From assembly GCF_035917455.1 (NCBI RefSeq), contig NZ_CP109078.1, positions 1,302,001 through 1,366,000 of the forward strand: a DNA stretch of 64,000 nt. The letters are read 5' to 3'. The DNA comes from Micromonospora sp. NBC_01796 (lineage in GTDB: Bacteria; Actinomycetota; Actinomycetes; Mycobacteriales; Micromonosporaceae). Shown piece by piece: positions 52,838-61,384 of the stretch. A program made the position numbers and the translations under genes. The notes below the pieces were generated by a model that worked only from the letters and a program-made list of their open reading frames with translations, made no database searches and was not told the origin of the DNA. Position 1 is the stretch's first letter, and every line of letters starts with the position of its first letter.

Positions 52838-55327
52838 CTACCGGTCGTTGACGCAGCGCAGTACGGGTCGACTGGTCAACGCCGCCGCCTCCAACGCCCC
52901 AGCCGAGCGGACGGTGAACGTGGCTGTCTCCCCCGGCAGCAGCGTGACCAGGGCCTCGTCCACCTCAGCCGTCGGATCCAGCCGGTCGGCCGCAAGCACC
53001 AGATCCCGCAGAATCGTCCGAGCGGTCACCCGTACCCGCGTCACCTGACCGGTGGCGGCTGCCGAAGACTCGACCACGGCCTCGTAAGCAGCGGTCGGGT
53101 ACGCAACATCTTTGTCCTCGGCGAAGAACCAGAACGCGCGCTGGCCCGTACCGACTGCTTCGGCGAGCAGCAGCTCGTGCCGGGGACGGTCGGTGGTGGA
53201 CAGGTCCGCCGGGAGCGGAACCGTCGCCACCGAGTGCGGCGCCACCTCCAGGTCGAGGGCCGTCTTGGCGGCCGGTTCCCCGTCCAGGGTCAGCCGGGTC
53301 ACGGTCACCGAGGTACGCCAGGGCACGCCCCCGTCGTTCACCGCGACCAGGTTCAACCCGCCGCCGTCACCCGGTTGTACGGTCAGCAGCCGGTCGGCGT
53401 AGACCCGGCGCAGGGCGTACCAGAGGGGTTTGCGACGGCCGTCGCCGTCGACGGCGGCCCACGATGTGACCGGCCAGCAGTCGTTGAGCTGCCAGACGAT
53501 GGTGCCCATGCAGAGTGGGCGCAGCGCCCGGAAGTGTTCCACCCCGAGGCTGATCGCGCGGGCCTGGTTGAGCTGGGTCAGGTAGTGCCAGTCGTCGAAG
53601 TCGACCGGGGCGGGCAGGTGGGCGTCGAGTCCCCGTTGCAGTTTCGCGTCGCCGCCGCCGGCCTTCTGGTGGTGGGCCATGCCGGGCGAGTCGTGGGCCA
53701 GGGGTTCGTCACTCAGCGCCCGGCGCAGGGTCGCGTACGCGGGTGGGGCCTGATACCCGAACTCGGCCACGAACCGGGGCCGGTACTCCCGGTACTTGGT
53801 GTAGTCCTCGCGGTTCCACACGTCCCAGATGTGCATGCTGCCGTACGCAGGATCGTTCGGGTGTTTGTCGGTCCGCCCCGACCAGGGGCTGCCCGGCCAG
53901 TACGGTCGGGTCGGGTCCAGTTCGGCGACGATCGCCGGGAGCAGCTCGAAGTAGTAGCCGGCGCCCCAGGTCCGGTCCCCCAGTGGCTCCTGCCAGCCCC
54001 AGTCGTGCCAGCCCCAGATGTTCTCGTTGTTGCCGATCCAGAGGATCAGGCTCGGGTGGCTGGCGAGGCGTACGACCTGCGCGCGCGCCTCGGCCTCGAC
54101 CTCGGTGGCGAACGGTTCCTCCTCCGGGTACGCCGCGCACGCGAACGGGAAGTCCTGCTCGACCAGGAGGCCAAGCTCGTCGGCGAGGTCGTAGAAGTCC
54201 TCGGACTCGTACCGGCCACCGCCCCAGACCCGGAGCATGTTGACGTTCGCGTCGACGGCCTGGGTGAAGCGGGCGGCGTAACGCTCGCGGGTGACCCGGG
54301 TGACGAAAACGTCGTCGGGGATCCAGTTGACGCCACGGATCAGGATCGGGGTTTCGTTGACCAGGATGGTGAACGCCGAGCCGTGTTCGTCCTCGCTGGT
54401 GTCGAGGCTGGTGGAGCGGAAACCGATCCGGCGCTGCCAGGTGTCGAGGGCTGCGCCGTCGGGGCCGCGCAGGGTCACGTCGAGCGGGTACCGGGTCTGC
54501 TCGCCGTAGCCGCGCGGCCACCACAGTTCGGGGTCGGGCACGTCGACGGTCAGGACCGTACTCGTGACGCCTGCCGGGATGACGGCTTCGGTGCGTACCC
54601 CGGCGACCGCGAGGCTGACGGTCAGCGGCTCGGCGGCGGCGCGTTCGACGGTGACCACCGCCTCGACCCGGCCGGTGTTGTCGGTGACGGTGACCAGCGG
54701 GCGGACCTCGGCCAGCCGGGCGACCGACCAGGTGTGCAGCTCGATCGGCTGCCAGATGCCGGCGGTGACCAGCGTCGGACCCCAGTCCCAACCGAAGTTG
54801 CAGGCCATCTTCCGGATGAAGTTGAACGGCTCCGGGTACGCGTTCGGCCGGTCACCGAGCGAGTCGCGCAACCCCTCGGCGTAGCGGTACGCGGAGTCGA
54901 ACCGGACCTCCAGGGTGTTCTCCCCCGGCAGCAACAGCGACCGTACGTCGAACCGGTAGCTCCGGTGCATGTTGGCGGTACGCCCGACCTCGACCCCGTT
55001 GAGCTGGATCGTCGCCACCGTGTCCAGCCCGGCGCAGACCAGGTCCACCCGGTCGGCGGCCTGGTCGTCCCACTCGAAGGTGGTCCGGTAGACCCAGTCG
55101 GTCCGCCCGATCCAGGCCACGGCCAGCTCGTTGCTGTCCAGGTACGGGTCCGGGATCAGCCCCGCGGCGAGCAGGTCGGTGTGCACACAACCCGGTACGG
55201 TCGCCGGGACCGGCTGGTCGGACACGGACGCGGGCACTGCGGGGTGGGCCACGGGCCGGACCGACCAGCCGTCGTGCAGCGGACGCCGGGAGGGAAGGAC
55301 AGCCGGTTCGGTTGAGCGAAGCGTCAT
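52838..55327 (-). CDS. GH2 beta-mannosidase
   Basis: 829 residues from ATG 55327, which overlaps the permease stop (ATGA). N-terminal sugar-binding domain (VPATVPGCVHTDLLAAGLIPDPYLDSNE), GH2 sandwich, and TIM barrel with FIRKMACNFGWDWGP, the acid/base Glu in IGNNENIWGW and nucleophile Glu in FVAEFGYQ. These match the GH2 beta-mannosidase subgroup rather than beta-galactosidase. No signal peptide, so it hydrolyses imported manno-oligosaccharides in the cytoplasm. Last gene of a sugar importer operon. Confidence 0.93.
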   Translation of the reverse strand: MTLRSTEPAVLPSRRPLHDGWSVRPVAHPAVPASVSDQPVPATVPGCVHTDLLAAGLIPDPYLDSNELAVAWIGRTDWVYRTTFEWDDQAADRVDLVCAGLDTVATIQLNGVEVGRTANMHRSYRFDVRSLLLPGENTLEVRFDSAYRYAEGLRDSLGDRPNAYPEPFNFIRKMACNFGWDWGPTLVTAGIWQPIELHTWSVARLAEVRPLVTVTDNTGRVEAVVTVERAAAEPLTVSLAVAGVRTEAVIPAGVTSTVLTVDVPDPELWWPRGYGEQTRYPLDVTLRGPDGAALDTWQRRIGFRSTSLDTSEDEHGSAFTILVNETPILIRGVNWIPDDVFVTRVTRERYAARFTQAVDANVNMLRVWGGGRYESEDFYDLADELGLLVEQDFPFACAAYPEEEPFATEVEAEARAQVVRLASHPSLILWIGNNENIWGWHDWGWQEPLGDRTWGAGYYFELLPAIVAELDPTRPYWPGSPWSGRTDKHPNDPAYGSMHIWDVWNREDYTKYREYRPRFVAEFGYQAPPAYATLRRALSDEPLAHDSPGMAHHQKAGGGDAKLQRGLDAHLPAPVDFDDWHYLTQLNQARAISLGVEHFRALRPLCMGTIVWQLNDCWPVTSWAAVDGDGRRKPLWYALRRVYADRLLTVQPGDGGGLNLVAVNDGGVPWRTSVTVTRLTLDGEPAAKTALDLEVAPHSVATVPLPADLSTTDRPRHELLLAEAVGTGQRAFWFFAEDKDVAYPTAAYEAVVESSAAATGQVTRVRVTARTILRDLVLAADRLDPTAEVDEALVTLLPGETATFTVRSAGALEAAALTSRPVLRCVNDR

Positions 55328-56220
55328 GACTTGATCGCGCCTTCCATGATTCCTCGTACGATCTGCCGTCCACCGACGAACAGCATGATGAGCAACGGGA
55401 TGGTGGCCACCAGTGCACCGGCCAGGACCCGGCGGTAGAGCACGTAGTTTCCGCTGGCGAGGTCGGAGATGGCGACCATCGAGGTCGGGTAGTCGGTCCC
55501 GTTCAGGGTGATCAACGGCCACTGGAAATCATTCCAGGTGCCGACGAAGGTGAGCAGGCCCAGTACGGCCAGCGCCGGGCGTACCGCCGGCAGGACGATG
55601 CTGGCGTAGATGCGCATCGTGGTGGCCCCGTCGATCCTGGCCGCCTCGACGAGTTCGTCCGGCACCGCCTCCAGGATGAACTGCCGCATGTAGAAGACCC
55701 CGAACGCGCTGACCAGGCCGGGCACGATGACGGCGAGCAGGGTGCCGTTCCACCCGATTTTGCCCATCACGATGTAGAGCGCGACCACGCCGAGCTGGTT
55801 CGGCACGGTCAGGGTGAGGATCACGATCACCATCAGGACGTTGCGGCCCTTGAACCGGAGCTTGGCGAAGGCGAAGCCGGCCAGCGAGCAGAAGAAGAGG
55901 ACGGCGACGGTGACGACCGTCGAGACGATCGCGCTGTTGGCCAGGGACTGGATGAAGTAGACGTCCTGCATCGAGAAGACCTCGCGCAGGTTGGTCAGGA
56001 GCTGGTCGCCGGGGACCACCTGCGGCGGGATCTTGGCCAGGGCGGCGTCGGTGCTGGTGGCGATCACCAGCATCCAGTAGAGCGGGAAGGCGGAGAAGAG
56101 GATGACCAGGGAGAGGAAGACGTAGTTCCACAGGCTGCCGGGGGTGTCCGCCGGGGCCCGTCCGGTCAACGCGGCCCGTCGGCGGCTGCGCGGGGTCTGC
56201 GGGGTGGTGGTCGTACTCAT
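55324..56220 (-). CDS. Sugar ABC transporter permease (MalG type)
   Basis: 298 residues from ATG 56220, overlapping the previous stop by ATGA. Six membrane helices; EAA motif EAARIDGATTMRIYASIVLPAVRPAL contacts the ATPase. Second permease of the importer. No ATPase gene is present, so it probably uses a shared MsiK-type ATPase, as is common for actinomycete sugar importers. Confidence 0.93.
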   Translation of the reverse strand: MSTTTTPQTPRSRRRAALTGRAPADTPGSLWNYVFLSLVILFSAFPLYWMLVIATSTDAALAKIPPQVVPGDQLLTNLREVFSMQDVYFIQSLANSAIVSTVVTVAVLFFCSLAGFAFAKLRFKGRNVLMVIVILTLTVPNQLGVVALYIVMGKIGWNGTLLAVIVPGLVSAFGVFYMRQFILEAVPDELVEAARIDGATTMRIYASIVLPAVRPALAVLGLLTFVGTWNDFQWPLITLNGTDYPTSMVAISDLASGNYVLYRRVLAGALVATIPLLIMLFVGGRQIVRGIMEGAIKS

Positions 56221-57224
56221 CGTTTCCCCCCGCCGAGCCGGTTGGTGATCAGTGCGTTCACCGCGGCGACCACCACGATGATCAGGAACAGGGCCCAGGA
56301 CATGGCGGCGGCGTACCCGAGGTTGAGGTCCTTCCAGCCGACCTTGTAGATGAGCTGGGCGATGGTCTGCCACTCGCCGTTGGCGCCGCCCCGGGCCGCC
56401 TGGGCGTTCTGCTCCAGCAGCATCGGCTCGGTGAAGAGTTGCAGGCCACCGATGGTCGACAGCACCACCGTGAAAATCACCACGGGCCGGATCATCGGTA
56501 CGGTGATCCGCCAGAGCTGCCGCCAGACCCCCGCCCCGTCGACGGCGGCTGCCTCGTAGATGTCGCGCGGGATCGACTGCATCGCGGCGAGGTAGAGCAG
56601 GGCGTTGTAGCCGATCCACTTCCAGTTGACCATCGTGGCCAGCACGAACCAGGACGACCATTTCGCGCTGCGCCAGTCGATCGGCTCGTCGCCGGTCAGG
56701 TGCAGGACCGAGAGGACCCAGTTGGCCACCCCGCCGTCGCGGGCGAAGACCACCGCGAAGACGAGGGTCGAGGCGGTGATCGGGGTGACGTACGGCAGCA
56801 GCACCCCGACCCGGAACCAGGTCTGTGCGCGCAGCCGGCGGTTGAGCACCGACGCGATGACCAGCGCCAGGGTCAACTGGGGCACGGTGGACAGGACGAA
56901 GATGCCGAACGTGTTGTAGAGCGCGTTCCAGAAGTCGTCGTCGGTCAGCAGTTTCTCGAAGTTCGCCAGCCCGGCCCACCCGGTCAGGGTGGCGTCGTCC
57001 AGTCGCCAGTGCCGCAGCGCGACGACTCCGTTGAAGATGATCGGGAAGAGCCCGAACACCAGGAACAGCAGGAAGAACGGGGCGACGAGCAGGTACGGCG
57101 TAAAGCGCATGTCGAAGCGGTGCAGCCGGTTGCGCCAGCGGTGCCGGTCGGGCTCGTCGCGACCGGTGGGGCGCCCGGCCGGTCCGCCCGGCGGCGCCGC
57201 CGGGTCGGCACGGGTGACGGACAT
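56217..57224 (-). CDS. Sugar ABC transporter permease (MalF type)
   Basis: 335 residues. A 40-residue polar N-terminus (Pro/Gly/Arg-rich) and six membrane helices; EAA motif YEAAAVDGAGVWRQLWRITVPMIRPV. AGGAGG lies before ATG 57224. Follows the binding-protein gene by 8 bp and overlaps the next permease. Confidence 0.93.
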   Translation of the reverse strand: MSVTRADPAAPPGGPAGRPTGRDEPDRHRWRNRLHRFDMRFTPYLLVAPFFLLFLVFGLFPIIFNGVVALRHWRLDDATLTGWAGLANFEKLLTDDDFWNALYNTFGIFVLSTVPQLTLALVIASVLNRRLRAQTWFRVGVLLPYVTPITASTLVFAVVFARDGGVANWVLSVLHLTGDEPIDWRSAKWSSWFVLATMVNWKWIGYNALLYLAAMQSIPRDIYEAAAVDGAGVWRQLWRITVPMIRPVVIFTVVLSTIGGLQLFTEPMLLEQNAQAARGGANGEWQTIAQLIYKVGWKDLNLGYAAAMSWALFLIIVVVAAVNALITNRLGGGKR

Positions 57225-57232
57225 CGGACCTC

Positions 57233-58519
57233 CTAGGACGTGGCCGCCTTCTGGGCTTCCTTGGTCGCCTCGGTCCAGGCCTGGTTCAGCGGCTTGCCCT
57301 TGAGGTCACCGTTCTGCATCCGGTTCAGTACGTTCTCCACCGCGACCCGGGTCGGCCCGTTCTTCCTGCCCAGGTACTGCGGGGTCAGGCCCTCGGCGGT
57401 CTTGGAGAAGATCTGGCCGACGGGTGCGTTGTTGAAGAACGGGTTGGTGAAGTCCCGGATCGCCGGGTCCTGGTAGAGGGCCGGCTGGGACGGCAGGTTG
57501 CCGACCTTGTTGAAGATCTCGATCTGCTGCTCGGGCTGGATCAGCCACTCCAGCAGCTTGTACGCCTCGTCGGCGTGCTTGCTCTGCTTGGGGATGGTGA
57601 GGAACGAGCCGCCCCAGTTGCCGCCACCGCCGGGAATCGCCGCCACGTCCCACTTGCCGGCGGTGTCCGGGGCGCTGTTCTTGATGTGCCCCTGCATCCA
57701 CGCCGGGCAGGCCAGTACGGCGAAACTGCCCTTGGCGAAGGCGGCGTTCCACTCCGGTTGGAAGGCCGGCAGGTTCGCGGAGATGTCGGCCCGGATCGCC
57801 TTGGCGGCCGTGTCGAACGCGACCTTCGGCCCACCGTTCATCTGGAGCGCGTCGCCCTGGTCGTAGAACCCGACCGACTGCTGCCCGAGTACGGGATTGA
57901 AGATGTTGGTGCCGGAGTCGATGAACTTCTTGCCCGTCGCCCTGGTGTAGGTCTCACCGGTGCTGATGAACTGGTCCCAGGTGGGCCAGAGGGCGGAGAC
58001 CCGGTCCCGTTCGGTGGGGAGGCCGGCGGCCTGGAACAGGTCGGTCCGGTAACACATGGCCAGCCCGCCGACGTCGGTGCCGAGGCCGATCTGGGCCTTG
58101 CCGTCGGGGGTCAGCGTCTGCTTCCACTTCCACGACAGGTACTTGCTCTCGTACTGGCCGGCGCCGGAGTCGAGCAGGTTGACGAACTTGTCGGCCTGGC
58201 CGCGGAACTGGACGACGAAGCCCTCGTCGATGGCGGCGATGTCGGGGGCGCCGTCCCCGGCGATCAGCTTCTTCTGCAGGTCCTCGTGCTGGGCGTTGTA
58301 CTCGCCGGTGTTCAGGCTGATCTTGACGTTCGGGTTCGCGGCCTCGTACCTGCCCTTCAGCTCGTCCAGCCCGAAGTCGCCCCAGTAGGCGATCTTCAGG
58401 GTGACGGCGCCACCCGACTCCGAACCGCCGCCGCTGTTGCCACTGCAACCCGCGACCAGAAGCATCCCTGCCGCGCTCGCGGCGACCAGCCGGACCCATC
58501 GGGCCCCGGACCCTGCCAT
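57233..58519 (-). CDS. Extracellular sugar-binding lipoprotein
   Basis: 428 residues from ATG 58519 (GGAGG five bases upstream). Signal peptide with lipobox LLVAGC. Family-1 solute-binding fold: TLKIAYWGDFGLDELKGRYEAANPNVKIS at the N-terminus and AYKLLEWLIQPEQQIEIFNKVGNLPSQPALY at the C-terminus. Binds a sugar, probably manno-oligosaccharide given the coupled beta-mannosidase. First gene of the operon; a LacI-type operator overlaps its 5' leader. Confidence 0.94.
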   Translation of the reverse strand: MAGSGARWVRLVAASAAGMLLVAGCSGNSGGGSESGGAVTLKIAYWGDFGLDELKGRYEAANPNVKISLNTGEYNAQHEDLQKKLIAGDGAPDIAAIDEGFVVQFRGQADKFVNLLDSGAGQYESKYLSWKWKQTLTPDGKAQIGLGTDVGGLAMCYRTDLFQAAGLPTERDRVSALWPTWDQFISTGETYTRATGKKFIDSGTNIFNPVLGQQSVGFYDQGDALQMNGGPKVAFDTAAKAIRADISANLPAFQPEWNAAFAKGSFAVLACPAWMQGHIKNSAPDTAGKWDVAAIPGGGGNWGGSFLTIPKQSKHADEAYKLLEWLIQPEQQIEIFNKVGNLPSQPALYQDPAIRDFTNPFFNNAPVGQIFSKTAEGLTPQYLGRKNGPTRVAVENVLNRMQNGDLKGKPLNQAWTEATKEAQKAATS

Positions 58520-58535
58520 GTTTTCCTCCACACCG

Positions 58536-58549
58536 TGGGAACGCTCCCG
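58536..58549. promoter_or_regulatory. LacI-family operator before the importer operon
   Basis: TGGGAACGCTCCCG, 17 bp upstream of the binding-protein ATG, differs by two bases from the CebR-type box TGGGAGCGCTCCCA known from actinomycete sugar operons. Confidence 0.7.
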
Positions 58550-58660
58550 ACATCGAGGAACGTTGACTGAACCGGATAAGTGAAGCCACCGTACGGTCGG
58601 GTCTCAGCCGTGTCAATGACGTGTTAACAGCGTGGGCATCGCGTAATCGAGATCGTCGGT

Positions 58661-58674
58661 GGTTATGCTTAACC
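58661..58674. promoter_or_regulatory. Second LacI-type dyad upstream of lacI
   Basis: GGTTATGCTTAACC is symmetric at 12 of 14 positions with a central GC, the usual shape of LacI operators, and lies 89 bp before the LacI start. A similar half (GGTTAAGCGG) recurs at 59791. Possible autoregulation. Confidence 0.4.
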
Positions 58675-58762
58675 GGACAAGCGGCCGCCGCCGCAAGGCC
58701 GTTCCAGCGCCGAGCCAGTAACCAGACCGGAGCGTTCCGGCCGACCAGCAGAGGGAGCGCCG

Positions 58763-59782
58763 GTGAAGCGGCCCACCATCGCGGACATCGCCCGCCAGGC
58801 CGGAGTCTCGAAGGGGGCGGTCTCCTACGCCCTCAACGGCCAGCCCGGCGTCTCGGAGACCACCCGGCAGCGCATCATCGCCATCGCCCGCGAGATCGGC
58901 TTCAACCCGAACAGCGCCGCCCGCGCCCTGTCCGGCGCCACCGCCAACGCGGTCGGGCTGGCCCTGCGCCGACCGGCCCGTACCCTCGGCATCGAGCCGT
59001 TCTTCATGGAGCTGATCAGTGGCGTCGAGGCCGAACTCTCCGCCCGGTCGTACGCGCTGACCCTCCAGATCGTCGCCGACCCGGAAACCGAGATCGCCGT
59101 CTACCGGCGGTGGTGGGGCGAGCGCCGGATCGACGGCGTTTTCCTCTGTGACCTGCGGGTCGACGACCAGCGGGTGCCGGCACTGGAGGAGTTGGGACTG
59201 CCGACCGTGGTGATCGGCGGCCCCGGACACACGGGCAGGCTCGCCAGCGTCTGGTCCGACGACGCGGCGGCCCTGGTCGAGACGGTCGAATACCTGTACG
59301 CCCTCGGCCACCGCCGGATCACCCGGATCGGCGGCCTGCCCGGCCTGCTGCACACGGAGATCCGTACCGAGGCGTTCACCGAGGTCAGCCGGCGACTCGG
59401 GCTGGACCGGACCCGCACGGTCGCTTCGGACTACACCGGCGAGGAGGGTGCCCGGGTCACCCGCCGGCTGCTCAGTTCCGCCGAACGGCCGACCGCCCTG
59501 GTCTACGACAACGACGTGATGGCGATCGCAGGGCTGTCGGTGGCCCAGGAGATGGGTCTGTCCGTACCCACCGACCTCTCCATCGTCGCCTGGGACGACT
59601 CACCCCTGTGCCGGCTCGTGCACCCGGCGCTGACCGCGCTCAGCCGGGACATCCCCGCGTACGGGGCCAACGCCGCCCGGCAACTCCTCGCCGCCATCGC
59701 CGGGGAGCCCATCGACGGCTTCCAGGACGAGACCGCCCACCTGACCCCCCGGGGCAGCACCGCACCGCCCCGCACCGCCTGA
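58763..59782 (+). CDS. LacI-family transcriptional regulator
   Basis: 339 residues from GTG 58763 (GGGAG upstream). RPTIADIARQAGVSKGAVSYALNGQPGVSETTRQRI is the LacI DNA-binding domain with hinge FNPNSAARALS; the rest is a periplasmic-binding-protein-like sugar sensor ending TPRGSTAPP. Divergent from the importer/mannosidase operon, which it probably represses until the sugar is present. Confidence 0.94.
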   Translation: MKRPTIADIARQAGVSKGAVSYALNGQPGVSETTRQRIIAIAREIGFNPNSAARALSGATANAVGLALRRPARTLGIEPFFMELISGVEAELSARSYALTLQIVADPETEIAVYRRWWGERRIDGVFLCDLRVDDQRVPALEELGLPTVVIGGPGHTGRLASVWSDDAAALVETVEYLYALGHRRITRIGGLPGLLHTEIRTEAFTEVSRRLGLDRTRTVASDYTGEEGARVTRRLLSSAERPTALVYDNDVMAIAGLSVAQEMGLSVPTDLSIVAWDDSPLCRLVHPALTALSRDIPAYGANAARQLLAAIAGEPIDGFQDETAHLTPRGSTAPPRTA

Positions 59783-59861
59783 TCCGTACGGGTTAAGCGG
59801 TTAAGTGCGGCGGGTGGGGGTGGCGCGCCATGCGGGGACGACCGGCGGGCCGCTACCATCA

Positions 59862-59946
59862 GGGCGGTTAAAGGCGACTGGCGCGGCGAGGTGGAAGAAA
59901 CCACCGGGGAGCGACCGAGATAGTGCACCGCGCGCCTGGGTGCACG
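59862..59946 (+). ncRNA. ZTP (pfl) riboswitch upstream of glyA
   Basis: GGCGACUGGCG, a GGUGG/CCACC hairpin, CCACCGGGGAGCGACCG closing P1 and CGCCUGGG inside a 7-bp P3 stem (GUGCACC 59923-59929 with GGUGCAC 59939-59945) match the pfl consensus in order. It precedes glyA by about 110 bp. glyA is a known ZTP-riboswitch target, since SHMT feeds the folate one-carbon pool. Confidence 0.9.
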
Positions 59947-60056
59947 TCAACCGGGACTGTCTGGACCGGCCATGGCCGGGCGGGACGGCTCCGGCAGAGC
60001 CTTGTCCGGTCCGCACTCCGCAGCCGGGCAAGCGCCGACCAGCCAGGAGGATCCTC

Positions 60057-61325
60057 GTGCACGTACCACCGATTCCCGCCCTGACCGCCGCCGACCCGCA
60101 GTTGGCCGCCCTGATCGAGTCCGAGGCGCAGCGCCAGCACGACAAGCTGCGGATGATCGCCTCGGAGAACTACGTGTCCACCGCCGTACTCGAGGCCAGC
60201 GGGACCGTGCTGACCAACAAGTACTCCGAGGGGTACGCCGGCAAGCGGTACTACGAGGGCCAGCAGTTCATCGACCCGATCGAGACGCTGGCCATCGAGC
60301 GGGCCCGCGCCCTGTTCGGCGTCGACCACGCCAACGTCCAGCCGTACTCCGGGTCCCCGGCGAACCTCGCCGTCTACCTGGCGTTCCTGTCCCCCGGTGA
60401 CAAGGTGATGGGGATGGCCCTGCCGATGGGCGGGCACCTCACCCACGGGTGGTCGGTCTCGGCCACCGGCAAGTGGTTCACCCCGGTCCGTTACCAGGTC
60501 TCCCGCGAGACCGGCCGGATCGACCTGGACGAGGTACGCGACATCGCCCTGCGCGAGCGCCCCAAGGTGATCTTCTGTGGTGGCACCGCGGTTCCCCGGA
60601 CCATCGACTTCCCCGGCTTCGCCGCGATCGCCCGCGAGGTCGGCGCGATCCTGGTCGCCGACATCGCGCACATCGCCGGCCTGATCGCGGGCGGGGCGCA
60701 CCCGTCACCGGTCGGCCACGCCGACGTCATCACCACGACCACGCACAAGACCCTGCGCGGCCCCCGTGGCGCCATGATCATGACGACCGCCGAGTACGCC
60801 AGCGCGATCGACAAGGCGGTCTTCCCCGGCCTGCAGGGCGGCCCGCACAACCACACCACCGCCGCCATCGCGGTGGCACTCAAGGAGGCCTCGACCGAGG
60901 ACTTCCGGGCGTACGCCCACCAGGTGGTCGCCAACGCGCAGGCGCTCGCCGCCGCACTGGTCGAGCGGGGCTTCGAACTCTCCTCCGGTGGCACCGACAA
61001 CCACCTGATCCTGGCCGACCTGACCAGCAAGGGGATCGCCGGCAAGCCGGCCGCGCAGGCGCTGGACCGGGCCGGCATCGAGCTGAACTACAACACGGTG
61101 CCGTACGACACCCGCAAGCCGTTCGACCCGTCCGGGATCCGGCTCGGTGCGGCGGCGCTCACCACCCGTGGCCTGACCGAGCAGCAGATGCCGCAGGTGG
61201 CGACGTGGATGGACGAGGCGGTCACCGCCGCGCTCAAGGACGACGAGGGCGCCCTGGACCGGATCGCCGGCGAGGTGAGCGACCTGCTGGCCGCGTACCC
61301 GATGCCCGGTTACACGACCGCCTGA
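60057..61325 (+). CDS. glyA: Serine hydroxymethyltransferase
   Basis: 422 residues from GTG 60057, with AGGAGG at good spacing. PLP Lys in TTTTHKTLRGPRGAM, KLRMIASENYVS, NKYSEGYAGKRYYEGQ and GGPHNH are all typical. It converts serine plus THF to glycine plus methylene-THF, the main one-carbon source. Controlled by the ZTP riboswitch upstream; links to SerA (21426-23024) and the AICAR formyltransferase (37107-38207) in the same window through the one-carbon pool. Confidence 0.97.
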   Translation: MHVPPIPALTAADPQLAALIESEAQRQHDKLRMIASENYVSTAVLEASGTVLTNKYSEGYAGKRYYEGQQFIDPIETLAIERARALFGVDHANVQPYSGSPANLAVYLAFLSPGDKVMGMALPMGGHLTHGWSVSATGKWFTPVRYQVSRETGRIDLDEVRDIALRERPKVIFCGGTAVPRTIDFPGFAAIAREVGAILVADIAHIAGLIAGGAHPSPVGHADVITTTTHKTLRGPRGAMIMTTAEYASAIDKAVFPGLQGGPHNHTTAAIAVALKEASTEDFRAYAHQVVANAQALAAALVERGFELSSGGTDNHLILADLTSKGIAGKPAAQALDRAGIELNYNTVPYDTRKPFDPSGIRLGAAALTTRGLTEQQMPQVATWMDEAVTAALKDDEGALDRIAGEVSDLLAAYPMPGYTTA

Positions 61326-61343
61326 CCCCTGGCTCTTGTATTT

Positions 61344-61381
61344 GACGAAGGGGCCCTTCCGATCGGAAGGGCCCCTTCGTC
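61344..61381. terminator. Terminator between glyA and the convergent oxidoreductase gene
   Basis: Arms 61344-61360 and 61365-61381 are perfectly complementary over 17 bp (core GAAGGGGCCCTTCC), with GATC as loop. It lies 18 bp after the glyA stop and just before the stop of the minus-strand gene at 61385. Confidence 0.8.
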
Positions 61382-61384
61382 GGG

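Noticed and set aside
52790-55315. Very long plus-strand reading frame opposite the beta-mannosidase
   Set aside because: High-GC antisense shadow; Asp/Val/Gln-rich composition with no domain, whereas the minus strand encodes a complete GH2 enzyme.
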